From Pararge aegeria (lineage: Eukaryota; Arthropoda; Insecta; Lepidoptera; Nymphalidae), in assembly GCF_905163445.1 (NCBI RefSeq), contig NC_053202.1, positions 9,114,001 to 9,178,000 on the forward strand: DNA of 64,000 bases. The letters are read 5' to 3'. A program made the translations under genes and the position numbers. Below are positions 43,700 through 55,087 of the stretch, piece by piece. The notes under the pieces were generated by a model. It saw only the letters and a list, made by a program, of their open reading frames with translations, was not told the DNA's origin and made no database searches. The first letter of the stretch is position 1. Each line of letters opens with the position of its first letter.

Positions 43700-43945
43700 A
43701 CGAGTCGCGAAGCTGAAGTGGCAATGGGCGGGGCACATATTTCGGAGGAGGGATGGAAGTTTGGGTTCCAAGGTGCTGGAATGGCCCGCACTGGTAAACG
43801 CAGCGTTGGTCGACCTCCGACGAGGTGGACGGACGACATCGCCTACGTCGCAGGTAGCCGCTGGATTCAAGCGGCACAAAACCGTGGAATTTGGAACTCC
43901 CTACAAAAGACCTATGTCCAGGAGTGGACGTCTATCGTTTGATGT
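43700..43945 (+). mobile_element. RTE-type LINE ORF C-terminus in gene C intron 6
   Basis: Two overlapping frames, shifted relative to each other, together show the RTE tail: KVLEWPALVN near the left, GKRSVGRPPTRWTDDIAYVA in the middle and SRWIQAAQNRGIWNSL plus YVQEWTSIV at the end, then TGATGATG. The frameshifts show it is dead. Confidence 0.8.
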
Positions 43946-45094
43946 GATGATGCTGATATCGCAGTTCTAAAAAGCATTATAGTAGTATTATAGCTTTTTA
44001 TGACAGAGCTCGTTCGGGGAACTACTACTACCATGCCTATTTTTGCCGCTAAGCAGTATTGTTGCAATGGAAGAGCGTGGTTGCCGGTGTAGTTACAGGG
44101 ATATCAGGCTTCACATCGTCGCCTTACGTTTATGGACACAGGGCAACACTTCGCAGAAGGTGTTCCTAGCATGCCCTGCGAAATGGTACTGTGTTTATTG
44201 GCGATGGTTTTTCACTAACCATCAAATTCTTGGTGATTATTTATTAAAAAAATGGCCTCATCAATATCGTCATCATTTTAGACTTTGGATGTCCACTGCT
44301 GAGCCTTGCCTATGCCTTTGAAAAAATCTTACAAATTTTAATTTCGATAGAAAAATTAATCTGAAATAACCTATGTACCAAAATAAAACTAAATAAAATC
44401 TAAAACGTTATCGAAACCAACGCAGCGAGGCATAGTACCTACGATGCTGGCAGCATTGCCCCTTTGAATGGCCTAACTTATTATTTGGCCAAGGTAACTG
44501 CCAGCTCTAGGATCACCGGTAGACTTGATAACTCTTTTTGACAATTCCTTTAAAAGAGCTCGAGAGCTTATACTCTAAAAGGCACAAAAGTTAACTGCTA
44601 TCAAAATATTGATATTTGCGCCTCGGCCTGCTCGGCACTGGTAGCAGTCCCACCAACCATTGACGAGGTTGCCTGGATGTGTGATGCAGCTAGAGTATCG
44701 ACTTAGAAAGTTATAAAAAATTAACTAGAGTATACGTCGAAAAAAAACGAAATAAAGAATATCTCAAAATATCAAAATCTTCAGTGTATAAAACTGAAGT
44801 TCGTTTAATGAATAAAATCCAATTATAACATGATTAAACCGGATTCTAATTTCCAGATCCACTATTCAAGCCGTTCTTAGATCTCCTTCTTGAACTAGCG
44901 ATAGAGGAAGATGCTTTCAACGACCAGGAGATCAGAGACCACGTAGATACCATGATTTTCGGTGGCCATGATACTTCAGCCACTACAGTTATGTATGGCA
45001 TGTTATTGGTCGGATCTCACCCTCACGTCCAGGAGAAAATTTTCGAAGAGTAAAGTGCTTGTTTTTTCTTAAAATCCATTCATATAAATCAATG

Positions 45095-45260
45095 TGCCGT
45101 GACCTCAGATCAGAATACAGTTACCACCACTCTTCTTCCCGCGGGTGTCGTACGAGGCGATTAAGGGAATATAACGGAGTGTGGGCAGCAGCGTCCTCTG
45201 TGCTACTACTACGATTTACTGCGATCACCAACCCACCTGCCCAGCGTGGTGATTATGGGC
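45095..45260 (+). repeat. Dispersed repeat in gene C intron 7
   Basis: CCCGCGGGTGTCGTACGAGG, CGATTAAGGGAATATAACGG and CCCAGCGTGGTGATTATGGG are shared with 18660-18830 (inverse) and 62310-62470. Confidence 0.5.
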
Positions 45261-46639
45261 CAATCCTCCAGTTGAGAGCATTTAAAATCTTGAGTAAATG
45301 GGCCATCTTTGGAAATAAGTTGCCAAGGGTAGTATCATACTTTTTTTTTCCAAAATGAAGTGTCAAAGTTAACTGACAAAATTATTGTAAACCATAATTC
45401 AATAAAACTTAATTTATTTTACTAAATAAACAATGTCTTTTACTTTTATTTTTAGTTGGGATTTATTACACGGTTATTCTAGATGACGTCATTAAAAAAT
45501 CACTGCCAAATTGTGAAATTTGTGGTCACGGTACTTAAAGATGCGACCAAGGGAGTCAACTTTTCAACTTTTTTGATAAATGTCTATTACTACTTAACTA
45601 AGTGACATGGATTTTTTTCCTTACTTTTCCCAGGACTGGTATGAGTTGGCCTCTCGGCTAGTACCATTTTATCATCAAGTTTTGGGACACCCTGTATATT
45701 AGTATAAGATATAAGATGTACGGGGATAAACCGTACATTACCTTTTTGTGGGTAAACAATAATAAAACAGTTTTTTTTTTGTTGCAGGCTACTTCAGGTC
45801 TTTGGTGATGATGACAGGGACGTGATGAAGCAAGATCTATCACAGCTGATATATCTAGATGCTGTGATAAAAGAAACCTTACGGTTTTATCCCGTAGCGC
45901 CTGTTATTGCAAGATATATCGATAGAGACATAAAATTACGTGGGTTTTTTGTTATCTGCTAGATTGCTGCAGCTCAAAAATGGTAGAGGAATCGGCTTTT
46001 TCTCAGGGATCCTAGCTGTAAAATCAAAGTTACATGCACTTTTGATAGAGTTTGCAGTACGATGCTGGCATGATATTATGATCAAACTTTTCTAAAGTTA
46101 CGTTACTAATATCTCGCAAGGATCTGTGACTTTAACTGGTTTCTGGTTGGAAACGTTTCAAATTTTCTTTTAATTACTCGTATCGAAATCTTCTACGCTG
46201 TCTTCTAGTCTGTAAAATACTTTAAAAAACGTAGTTTTAAAACAATTGTTTTCTCACAGGAAACTGGACTCTCTCGAAAGGAACATCGTGTTTCCTGTCC
46301 ATTTACGGAGTAAATAGGCATCCCATGTGGGGTCCAGATGCAGACCAATTTAAGCCCGAGCGTTGGCTGGATCGCGCAACTTTACCTGAAATTCCCAGCG
46401 CGTTTGCCAGCTTTAGTCTCGGAAGAAGGAATTGCTATGGTATACCTATTTACTACCTACCAAATACCTATTTATTTTTAAAACCAAATACCTATTTATT
46501 TTTAAAACACATACGAACATTTTATAACCGGAGAGATTTGAACAACTCTCTGGCTATCACGGCCTGCTGGATTTGCCTTTTGCTAAAACTCCTTAACAGT
46601 AGCCATTTAGTGCAAAAATTACTTACTTTTGTAGTTTCG

Positions 46640-47480
46640 ATACTGTGCGCCACGATTGGCTTTACCAGGTTTTTACCTCAGGTCTACCGACCAAGACGAA
46701 ACTTAAGGTCCATCGAGCTTGCCACTCGCGTTGTACAAAAGCGGCCCCTGTATTGTACACACCTTGTTCGGCATATCAGAGGCAGAAGCTACAGGTTCAG
46801 CAGAACCACTGCTTGGGTGCCCGATTGCACATCAGGACGCCTACAGTAGAGGAATTCGTTCGGACCATTGTTTACCCATGCAGATAGTTGACAGTTGGAT
46901 AACCTCTACGAAATAGCACCTCCATTAAACAAAACACCTAAAGGGCTTCCACGCGAGCACTTCCAAGAGCTCTAAAACAAACCGCAGGTGCGGTTGAAGA
47001 CAATGAAGAAGATGGCAATGCAACATCATCACCGGAATCGACAATAGGACAAATCGGATAGCTTCGAAACCAAAAATGAGCCCAAACATAAGACCTCTGC
47101 CGTAAATTATCCAGCAATTAAGTTGTCTGCAGTATATCGTATTGCAACATCAATTCAAGGTTACTGCAATAATATTGCAGTACCATAAGCTGATAATAAG
47201 TAAACAGCTGTACAACTTATTGTACAAAGCCATGAACGATCTCTATTAATGGAAAAAAAAAACGATTTTAAGGTGGTTTTAAGATGTGATGATATTGATG
47301 AGGGGTGATGGAAAACATAATTATCCAATAAGTACTCCAGTTTGGTACCTACTTTACCTGCCGGTCACGGGACAAACTCACCGCGTGCAAATTCACGCTT
47401 GTCATGACTCATGGCCAGCACTAAACATGTCCACCACCTCCAAGTACTCCATCTCCAAATTCGACAGTTTCTAAAAAAAA
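46640..47480 (+). pseudogene. Possible decayed retrocopy in gene C intron 9
   Basis: This stretch is less AT-rich and shows coding-like fragments in shifting frames: PTVEEFVRTIVYP near 46840, an APPLNKTPKGLPREHFQEL-like piece near 46920-46975 and PVTGQTHRVQIHACHD near 47370. The last resembles the TGxxHQxRxH motif of RluA-type (RPUSD4-like) pseudouridine synthases, and a KYS...LAPN remnant follows. No introns are apparent. I rate the identity as a guess; old transposon coding DNA is the main alternative. Confidence 0.25.
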
Positions 47481-48128
47481 TTGTTGTCTCTGGCACCAAA
47501 TCAAGACCAATATGATAATTATGTACAACAAGCTGTGTACATAATTATAAAACATGGTATGATATGCCCATCAATTACAAGTCCACATAGCATTGACAAA
47601 GCGTCATGTATATATAATTGCTCTCACCAACCGCTATATGATTCCTTCAATCACGTAAACATTGCCAATCGTAAATGACCGTTCCGGTTATCCACTTCAG
47701 TTCCACCTTACCTAATTTACTTTTAATTCCCTCACACAAAGGCCTGCAAATTATGTATGCCTATGATGTGAACTCGAGAATGATTTCATATGTGTCCCTA
47801 GTATCTTAGAAACAGAGTTGTCAACTTAAACTACAAACTGCAATTTCAGTTAGGTACATGACATCTCGCGATTTTAAACAGTATCCCAGTGCTGCCATCT
47901 CTGACAATATCACAAGACATACCAATGACGATAAGACAGTTTGTCTTGATTTACTACTTTCTGTTTTCAGGTAAATCATACGCGATGATGTCAATGAAGG
48001 TAACTCTGGTTCACTTATACCGACACTACAGGGTGTCCGGAGTCCACACAAAGATGGTACCGAAAGTGGACATATTGTTGAAGCCAGTATCGGGACACCA
48101 TGTTTCAATTGAAAAGAGGATTAAATAA

Positions 48129-48775
48129 AATATCATCAACGTATTAAGTTTTTTTTTTTAAACTAGCCGTGCCATCATTGTTTGCTAGAAACTCTAAGCT
48201 TACACAGGAGACATTATCTCCCCGGGGAAAAGATATAAATTTATCTTCTCCCACAGTCTTATCAACTCTCAGAGCATTGGCGCACAAATGGAAATAATGA
48301 TGATATATGTGTAATAATAAACGGGGGTAAACTTCTCCTATTCCATGTTCCATACATACATTATGATACATTACTTATATCCCTTGTCAGGGGATATAAC
48401 CGGGGGATATAATTTTTGTCTTCTGCCTGTGCTAGCTGTGACTTCAACATCAAAATAATCCAAAGAGCTGAAGACTCGATTTATCAAACAAATAACATTT
48501 GCCTCTTGGTTTAACAAGAACAAGGAGATCCATGAGCATCTGAGGATCAGAAACGTAAAAGAAGAACTGCAACTGTAGCAGTACATACCAAACATGACTT
48601 AGGCACCATCTCAACCAGCTGGCAGTTCTACTCACCCCTACCAGATTGTCTGAGCTGGTTTCAATTGAAAAATATCCTCGACCTATTTAAATGTTAGCAA
48701 TAGTCCCTCCTTATTATGAAAATTTCACTACATCGGCTCATAGTCGAGGACTGGTTTGAAGAAGAGAGATTCATC
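48129..48775. other. 3' flank of gene C, nothing recognised
   Basis: No ORF or family repeat is convincing. The flank has no AATAAA close to the stop. Confidence 0.35.
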
Positions 48776-49020
48776 AGAGGATTGGTAGAGGATAATAACA
48801 GGAGTACTAGACGGTAGTACGTGGCGGTAGTACTCCCCGCACAAGCTCTATCACAAACAGCTCTACTGAACACAAAAGCTCTACTTCTCTACTACCACGT
48901 TTTACAATTTGTTATTTGTTTGTATAGTTTAGGGAAAATGAGCAAAAGTTTGTGAGCAAGCAACATTCCGCGGGTGTAAAGTGAGACGTGCACGGGGCGT
49001 TTTTACTGTTTTTGGACATA
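48776..49020. repeat. Two dispersed repeat fragments
   Basis: At 48776-48905 a segment with GGCGGTAGTACTCCCCGCAC and CAAAAGCTCTACTTCT matches the 3' part of the repeat at 15250-15600. At 48940-49020 a reverse copy of the CCGCGCAC family (CCGCGGGTGTAAAGTGAGAC) follows. Confidence 0.45.
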
Positions 49021-49879
49021 ATTAAATTAAATTAGATAAGTTTAATAAAAGGCTTTTATTATCATGACATGAATACAAATAATACAATTATTTCGTTTTA
49101 ACTTATCACTACTAAGATTATAACAGCATTAATTTAATTGTAATAGAATAATTACTATCATTGTTATCTTAAAATTAAATTAGCTAATTAATTTACAAAA
49201 AGTATATAATACATTTCAGAATTCATATTTCATGATAATTAATTGATGTTTATTAAATTAACAGTCGTATTAGTTAATAATAACTAGTTTTAATGGAATT
49301 ATTTACCTTGATCGATATTTACAATCAAAAACTGGGGTTAACATTAAAAAACTTGTAAGAAATAAACACAATCACACGTGTTGGTGTATTGAAAAAGATG
49401 GCGATAACGGAAAAATGTGACGCGTAACCGATAAATGTGACTGTAACTTTATTTCCAAAGCCGATGAAGAAGTTTCACTTCAAAAACCGTAATTAAATCG
49501 GACGAAGAACGTGGGCAACATCTAGAAATAAAATATATAATTTTATATATTCTGCAATTGTTATTATAATTTGAAATGTCATTGACATTCATGCTTGGCA
49601 TCCGATGACCTTGGCCCGCATTAGTAAAGAATTGAGGGCATATAATTTTGGCTTAGCAGAATAAAATGCATATATTTATAGACTAATTTTATAAAGAGAA
49701 CAGTTTTATGAGGTTGTAGGGGGTATTCTCTGGAAAGGCTATAGGCAGCACTCTTGTATGGGTTTGATTTAGTTGTCATTCCCATCCCTAACATGTTAGC
49801 CCTTACCAACTAAGCCTACATGATTATTTACGCTGTAAAGAGAGGGTTTACTTGTTGCAGAACACTAGAGGAAACCTGC
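49021..49879. other. AT-rich spacer, nothing recognised
   Basis: This stretch is low in GC and has no ORF or recurrent block that I can match elsewhere in the window. Confidence 0.4.
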
Positions 49880-50345
49880 ATACAACTTAGTTAGTTCTCC
49901 ATAATGTTCTCAACGTTGTGTGAAGTCCAGCAATCCGCACTGGGCCAGCGTGGTGGACCTCGGCCTTCACCCCTGCTCATTGTGGGAAGAGACCCATGCC
50001 CTGTAGTTGGTCTGTTATGGGTTGATATGATGATGATGACTTTCCCAAAGCTTGTCAATCAATCGACATTTGATTCAATCGACATTTGATCAATTGTCCT
50101 TCGATAAAGCCCTCCAAAAAGATTTCCATTTTTCCCTATCTCTTGCAATTCTCCATTCTTGATCACCAGTTCTCTTAAATTCATCATCCCACTTTGGTTG
50201 TTGTTCTTTAATTATTTTCCCAGACCTAGTGTAACATATTGTTGGGTACTACAAGAAAAACTAACTTGTAATCAGGATCTAAAACCGTCTCCCCTACGAC
50301 GGAGGAGGCCTGTGCCCAACAGTGGGACTTTAATAGGCTGCGAAT
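49880..50345 (+). repeat. SINE family 1 tail followed by an RTE-type LINE 3' end
   Basis: 49880-50035 carries GGGCCAGCGTGGTGGACC and GGTTGATATGATGATGATGA. 50060-50345 carries ACGACGGAGGAGGCCTGTGC, CCAACAGTGGGACTTTAATA and GGCTGCGAATGATGA, the usual end of an RTE-type ORF and 3' tail. Confidence 0.6.
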
Positions 50346-50764
50346 GATGAAGTTGATAAATTATTATCGAAAAACTTTATGATTATTTGTGAAAATTTTG
50401 CTTGATTTGCTAAACTCCGCTAAAAGCAGGGGAATCTGTATGGTGTAATATAACATCTTCTTCAATCTTTATACTTCACACCTAACAGATCTTCGGCAAT
50501 GTACTCTCTACGTTTTGCTCCGACACCGGAGTATCCTCAGGATATGACTTTACATTGAATAATTGTTAAGTCAACATCTCTTGACAATAAATAATAATGT
50601 TCATGGAATTCCGCAAAGTAGCCTGCTTCTATCCAATATTTACTCAGTTGTTAAAATTAGCAAAACAATATAATTTGAATTCTTAAATCGCATTATTTTG
50701 TGAGGTTAAGCTAATTAATGGATCATAATTAAAAGACTTTCAAATAGCATTGGGAATCTTTCAG

Positions 50765-50866
50765 ATCCACTACTGGTTTATGAATCGTTTGGCGAAGTAG
50801 TGGTGCAAACAACCGAGGAGTCAGTTGTTTCTCCAGATATCCTCGACTCTCCGCTCTCGGCTCGAG
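50765..50866 (+). other. Exon-like 34-codon segment of unknown origin
   Basis: An open segment lies between a good acceptor (ATCTTTCAG, AG at 50763-50764) and a consensus donor (GTATGT from 50867). It is 102 nt, enters with two bases and leaves with one, so both flanking introns would be phase 1. The frame reads PLLVYESFGEVVVQTTEESV and continues to SPLSAR. I do not recognise it, and it does not match any exon of the P450s. A diverged copy lies at 31217-31306. It may be an exon of an unrelated gene carried along by duplication or a piece of a mobile element. Confidence 0.4.
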
Positions 50867-50984
50867 GTATGTTTTAATTTGAGTGCGATTTTATTAATAT
50901 ACTGGAGTAATCTACACCTAGTAAAGTAATTCACAGCATAGTTAAGGTATATTACAGCATTTCAGTAAAATTCATAATTCATTA

Positions 50985-51290
50985 ATTTTAAGCACTTTTG
51001 AAACGTCATGTCTGTCTGTTTAGTGACTCTACCACCGGTTCGGAAGTCAGATTCTTCCGAGAAGAAGCCGACAAGAAACTCAGCAGTTGCTCTTTTTTAA
51101 CATCAACTGTTTACATTTTTCATTTTAACATTCATTTTTCTATCTTGTGAGATATGAAAGCGAAGCTTTCAAGCAACCTTGTCATTAAGAAATTCATCAA
51201 TTGTAAGTATATAGTAATCTCGGTGTAATAAATGTGTTTTAACATATTCTTTAAACTTATGCATTGGTAAGTCCAAAATTACCTTAAAAA
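50985..51290 (-). mobile_element. LINE 3' tail (first family), minus strand
   Basis: GACTCTACCACCGGTTCGGA and AAACTCAGCAGTTGCTCTTT mark it; ORF-end sequence follows at 51230-51290. Confidence 0.6.
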
Positions 51291-51426
51291 TCATATTATA
51301 AAAGCGTATGTACCGTGGCTGAATGAGCAAAGCACGTATTTATTGTTACTAAGTAAGTGCTTTGCTCATTTAGTCACGGTTCTTGTACCACCGATGCCGA
51401 AAATATCGTTTCGAGTCATCTTCAAA

Positions 51427-51745
51427 TCATCTATCCCTATCCCTACTAATATTATAAATGTCAATGTAAGTTTTCACGCAAAAACTACTTAACCGATCCG
51501 CGCTCGAAAATAATTATTTAAATCGGTTATCATTTGAAGGAGTTATGGTGTAAAATAGTCAAACATTTTCATCCCCTCTCCCAAAGTAACCGAGCTTAAT
51601 GTCGGAATAAAAAGTATCCTATATTACTTCTAACACTTCCAAGAATATTTGTACAAAGTGTCATGAGGATCGGTTAAGTAGTTTTGCGTGAACAAACAAA
51701 CTTACATTGACATTTATAATATCAGTAGGGATAGGGATAGGGATA
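51427..51745. mobile_element. Palindromic pair of Helitron-like 5' ends
   Basis: TATCCCTATCCCTACTAATA at the left is mirrored by its inverse at the right, near 51720-51745. Each arm continues with ATAAATGTCAATGTAAG and AAAACTACTTAACCGATCC. The same single-arm sequence opens the element at 55380-55626. The unit is therefore a head-to-head inverted duplication about 320 bp long. Confidence 0.6.
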
Positions 51746-51856
51746 CCTCAATATTTCATGTCATTCAACTCAATACATTTTTTTTAAACTTGTGATTCAC
51801 GAAACAATGAGTCACTGATATGACTCTCTTTGTCACAATTTTTTTTTATTAAAAAC

Positions 51857-53785
51857 TAGCCGTTTCCCGCCCGCTACGCTGGGCGAATTGAAAAAGGAAA
51901 TAAATTACATTTTATGTTTCATTTTTATTTATTTTTTTCATATTTTTATTATTCTCCTTTTTTTATTTTTGTATGAACATAAATAGGCCCCGCGGATAGA
52001 ACTGTAAGCATCGATATTGTTTAGACTTACTCAAATTCCAAATTCCATCGATTTAGCCTGTATCTTTCATCCAGGTGATTTTTCTCACTAATATTCCGTG
52101 CCTTTCTTCCAAAAATTAATAATAATTGACATGAAGAAAAAAATTTGAAATGAGCATTGAAAGTTTAAGTTAAAGTCATTGCAAGTCGCATATGTGAAGT
52201 TGAAATCTGTCTAGGTTCAAGTGCGACGAATTTTCTGTTAACTAAAATTTTCTCCGTAACATCAATTTTTTATAGAAAATTAATTGTGCATGTCTTTTAT
52301 GAATTCTATTGGAATAAGTAACTAAATTTCTTTTCCACATCTCATGTGCTTGGAAAATGCATTCATTTTAATCTGTTACATTTCCGCGATCCCGCAATAA
52401 AAGAATTCGTCGGTTATGTAGTCTGCAAAAGTAAAATGAATGTAAAATTCTTAGTCCGTTGATTGGATAGCTACATGTAAAGTTAAGTTTTTGAAACCTC
52501 TCAATGACTTTTTCTCCGCTGCCAAAAAGACGATTGTTGTAAGGAAATACACGAATATCCCTACATACACGAAGATCCCCACCAAATTTGGAGTCTGTAG
52601 AAGTTACAGGTTAGAAATAAAATTTTTAGATTTTAACACCCACCCCCGCAATTCCTGTCGGAAGTAGACTTTATTGAAATCCATTTTGAGATGTTCTTTA
52701 TGTGAATAATAAAAGATTCCTACCATATTTAGAATTTTTAGAAGCTATATTTCGAAATTGAAATTTTTTATTGTTAACACCCACCCCCGCGAACTTTATT
52801 GGAGGTGATTCATTGTAAAATCCGCTCGAAGATCATTTTTATATTACATATAGAACACTCTCACTAAATTTGGAGTCTATAGGAGCTATCGCTTGGAAAT
52901 TGAAAATTTTCATTGTTAACGCCCCCGCAATCTTCTTTGGGGTGGGATATCGTAAAATTTGTTCATAAATCATTTTTACATCACTTATAGAAAATTCCTA
53001 CAAAATTTGGAGCTTGTAGGAGCTTTAGCTGGAAAATTAAAAATATTAATTGTTAATACCCACCCCCGCAACCCCCTGTGGGGTGAGCTATCGTAAAATT
53101 CGTTCATAGCCTATTTCTACACCTGTTACAGAAGATTCCTACCAAATTTGAAGTCTATAGGAGCTATAGTTTAAAAACGGGAATTGTTCATTGTTAATGC
53201 CCCCGCAATCCCCTTTGGTGAATGAATTTCTTAAAATCTATTCATAGCTGACCTCTACATAGCAAATGTAATATTCCTACCAAGTTTCACGTTTCTAAGA
53301 CTTATGGTTCCCGAGATTTCGTGGTGAGTGACTATATAGATGGGAATTCTTCGATTATCATCGAAATTTTTAACTTTTTATCGGGCTGTTTTAAAATTTT
53401 CTTACATACAAAACTTTCTCCTGACAATTCTGAAGATAAAAAAAAAGCCCAATTGGTCCAGCCGTTCTCCACTACCGTGAGTAGATTTTTAGCTGAATGT
53501 AAAAAACCATAATCCGTTTAATACACTCTGTTGAAATCCATGAAAACAAAAGAATCAAGAGAAAATGCTTATCTTTTGTTTTTATTAGCGGGATAAATGT
53601 TCATAAAAGTAAAACAGCAATAAAAAAATGAAGGAATGTTGGAATTCAAAAAATAGATAGCCATAAACCATCTAGGAAAAATTTCGCATCGAATGGTGGT
53701 AGTTTCATGTCGATACGATCAGTGGTTTAGGCGTGATTGAGCCTCAAACGAAGACCATTTTCATTATATATATATATAGAAGAAG
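51857..53785 (-). mobile_element. Helitron-like element, minus strand, about 1.9 kb
   Basis: Read on the minus strand it would start near TCTATATATATATATAATG (53760-53785) and end with the GC-rich hairpin CCCAGCGTAGCGGGCGGG followed by AAACGGCTAGT at 51857-51885. It has no Rep/helicase ORF, so it is non-autonomous. The interior holds the ~140-bp tandem array. Confidence 0.55.
52575..53320. repeat. Diverged tandem array, ~140-bp unit, 5 copies plus a partial
   Basis: Units open with ATTCCTACCAAATTTGGAG-like sequence at 52575, 52716, 52856, 52994, 53135 and 53273, spaced 138-141 nt. Each has an internal TAGGAGCTAT-like block, an ATTGTTAAC-like block and CCCCCGCAA. Regular spacing despite divergence points to ancient tandem amplification. 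Confidence 0.75.
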
Positions 53786-54612
53786 AAGAAGAAGATAGTT
53801 ATACATAGAACATCAGTTCACTACGGTAAGTTATAAGTTAAACTTTATTTAGGTATCTGTTGCAATAATAAAATCAATTAAAAATATCTTATCACTGACG
53901 ATATAAGTAAAGATTGTAGAAAAAATGTACCCAGAAAGTAAATTCTCTTAATTTTTAACCCTCAACACAAAAACTACGGGGTGTTATAGGTTTGACGTGC
54001 CTGTGTGTGTGTGTGTGTGTGATTTTGTTTATGATTGGAAGGGGAATAACTGGGGAGTGCTATATTTGTGGAAAATCGGCCCAAGATGGCCGCCGTCACA
54101 AAATGGTGTATAACATTTTTTTTTATTACCTATACAAAATTTTAGCTTAGTCTATTATATGCTGTACAGTGCTGAACTGGCACCTTCTTTTAGGTTGTGT
54201 CACATATTACATGCGTGGTGTCGTTGATATTGTAATGTGTGTCTCCTTTCTTTCTTTATTTTATCACAACTCAATATTGGTATCAAATAAAAAGGGCTTA
54301 AGAGTAAGTATAATGTATATTGATAGCCGTAAGTTATTTAAATTTTCAATTTATTTATTATATTAAGCTATTATATTATTATACTCGCTAAAATCTGCGG
54401 TTTCAGCAGCGAAACCTGGTGGTGGTCTCTGATGGTGCTCTCTGATGGGGATGCAATACAGCCTGTAACCTTAAATAAGTGGATATTTGTCTCGTCTAAG
54501 TCTTTAGACATGTCCACCATTCCGTACTGGACTAGCGTGGTGTACTATTGCCTTAACCCCTTCTCGTTGGGAGAGGAGACCCGGTAATAAGTTGATATGA
54601 TGAACCTGTTAG
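53786..54612. other. Spacer with repeat units upstream of gene D
   Basis: It holds a short (TG)n tract at 54002-54021, a unit of the 118-bp repeat family at 54055-54310 (CCAAGATGGCCGCCGTCAC) and a SINE family 1 tail at 54505-54600. No gene is supported. Confidence 0.45.
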
Positions 54613-55062
54613 AGGTACAGCAGTTATATTAAACCCATATCCAGTTTCTACGCGGTATCGTAGCATAACGCGTAATCGCTTGACGGCACGTCGTATCGGT
54701 AGGATTTTTTATTTACACAATTGATAAGCATTTTCGACTGCAGATGCGAGGTTCTGGATTACCGCGTCGGAAAATGAATGGTATTGGTTTTTTCTATCAA
54801 GAAGTTCTAAGTACTAGTCTGGAGTTTGGAAATTGACCGTGATTCAATCTAGCAGGTTAAGCTGTCGGCACTGCACCTGATCTCTTTCCGGTCGAGACGG
54901 AACTGCCGTTCCATCGGGCTATGAGTGTGATGGTATAGGGAGTGCACCTGTATTTGCGTATACAATTTGCGTGTAGTTGAAAAATCGCATCTTCCGCGTA
55001 GTTGGAAATTTAACTGTAGATTGACCACCGTGGCCGAAATCGGTCAGGGAAACTGTTTTTTT
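54613..55062. other. Upstream flank of gene D
   Basis: A SINE family 3 scrap lies near 54600-54700. I see no TATA/Inr pair I would trust. If the acceptor at 55071 is used, the promoter is further upstream. Confidence 0.3.
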
Positions 55063-55087
55063 TTTTTTCAGTTTCAGAAAATTCACA
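55056..55087 (+). promoter_or_regulatory. Probable 5'-UTR splice acceptor of gene D
   Basis: A run of 13 or more T residues ending in CAG (AG near 55070-55071), with a second TTTCAG six bases on, sits 10-17 nt before the ATG at 55088. This is a textbook acceptor. It suggests that the first coding exon is preceded by a leader exon. Confidence 0.55.

Larger units (their letters stand above)
33507..48128 (+). pseudogene. Cytochrome P450, CYP4 clan (CYP340-like), gene C, disrupted
   Basis: All ten exons are present in order: 33507-33651, 36455-36545, 38848-38958, 39518-39702, 41234-41430, 43519-43585, 44857-45049, 45788-45939, 46260-46439, 47971-48128. Exon 2 is 91 nt against 90 in B and D (extra base near 36478). 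Exon 3 has TGA at 38892-38894 where gene D has a Leu codon. Exon 4 is 185 nt against 186, with the frame lost near 39650. Exons 5 to 10 are intact: GGHDTS, KETLR, PERW and the haem loop FSLGRRNCYG are all present. All splice sites look usable. The N-terminal anchor and PLIGHAHL hinge are clean. So the copy is a recently inactivated paralogue, closest to gene D. The lesions may be partly assembly errors, but three independent ones make that unlikely. Introns are swollen by a hAT element, LINE tails, Helitrons and SINEs. Confidence 0.88.

Noticed and set aside
43462..43716. An 84-codon ORF with a TA-repeat-encoded IYIYIY run
   Set aside because: It includes the real exon 6 of gene C but reads through the donor into a TA microsatellite. 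Only the 43519-43585 exon is supported.
33507..48128. Gene C as an intact gene with alternative splice sites avoiding the lesions
   Set aside because: Exon boundaries match the paralogues exactly, and no nearby alternative GT/AG pair repairs all three lesions without losing conserved sequence. Exon skipping remains untested.
52575..53320. The ~140-bp tandem array considered as a CRISPR-like array
   Set aside because: Units are diverged along their whole length with no conserved repeat/spacer alternation, and the DNA is eukaryotic.
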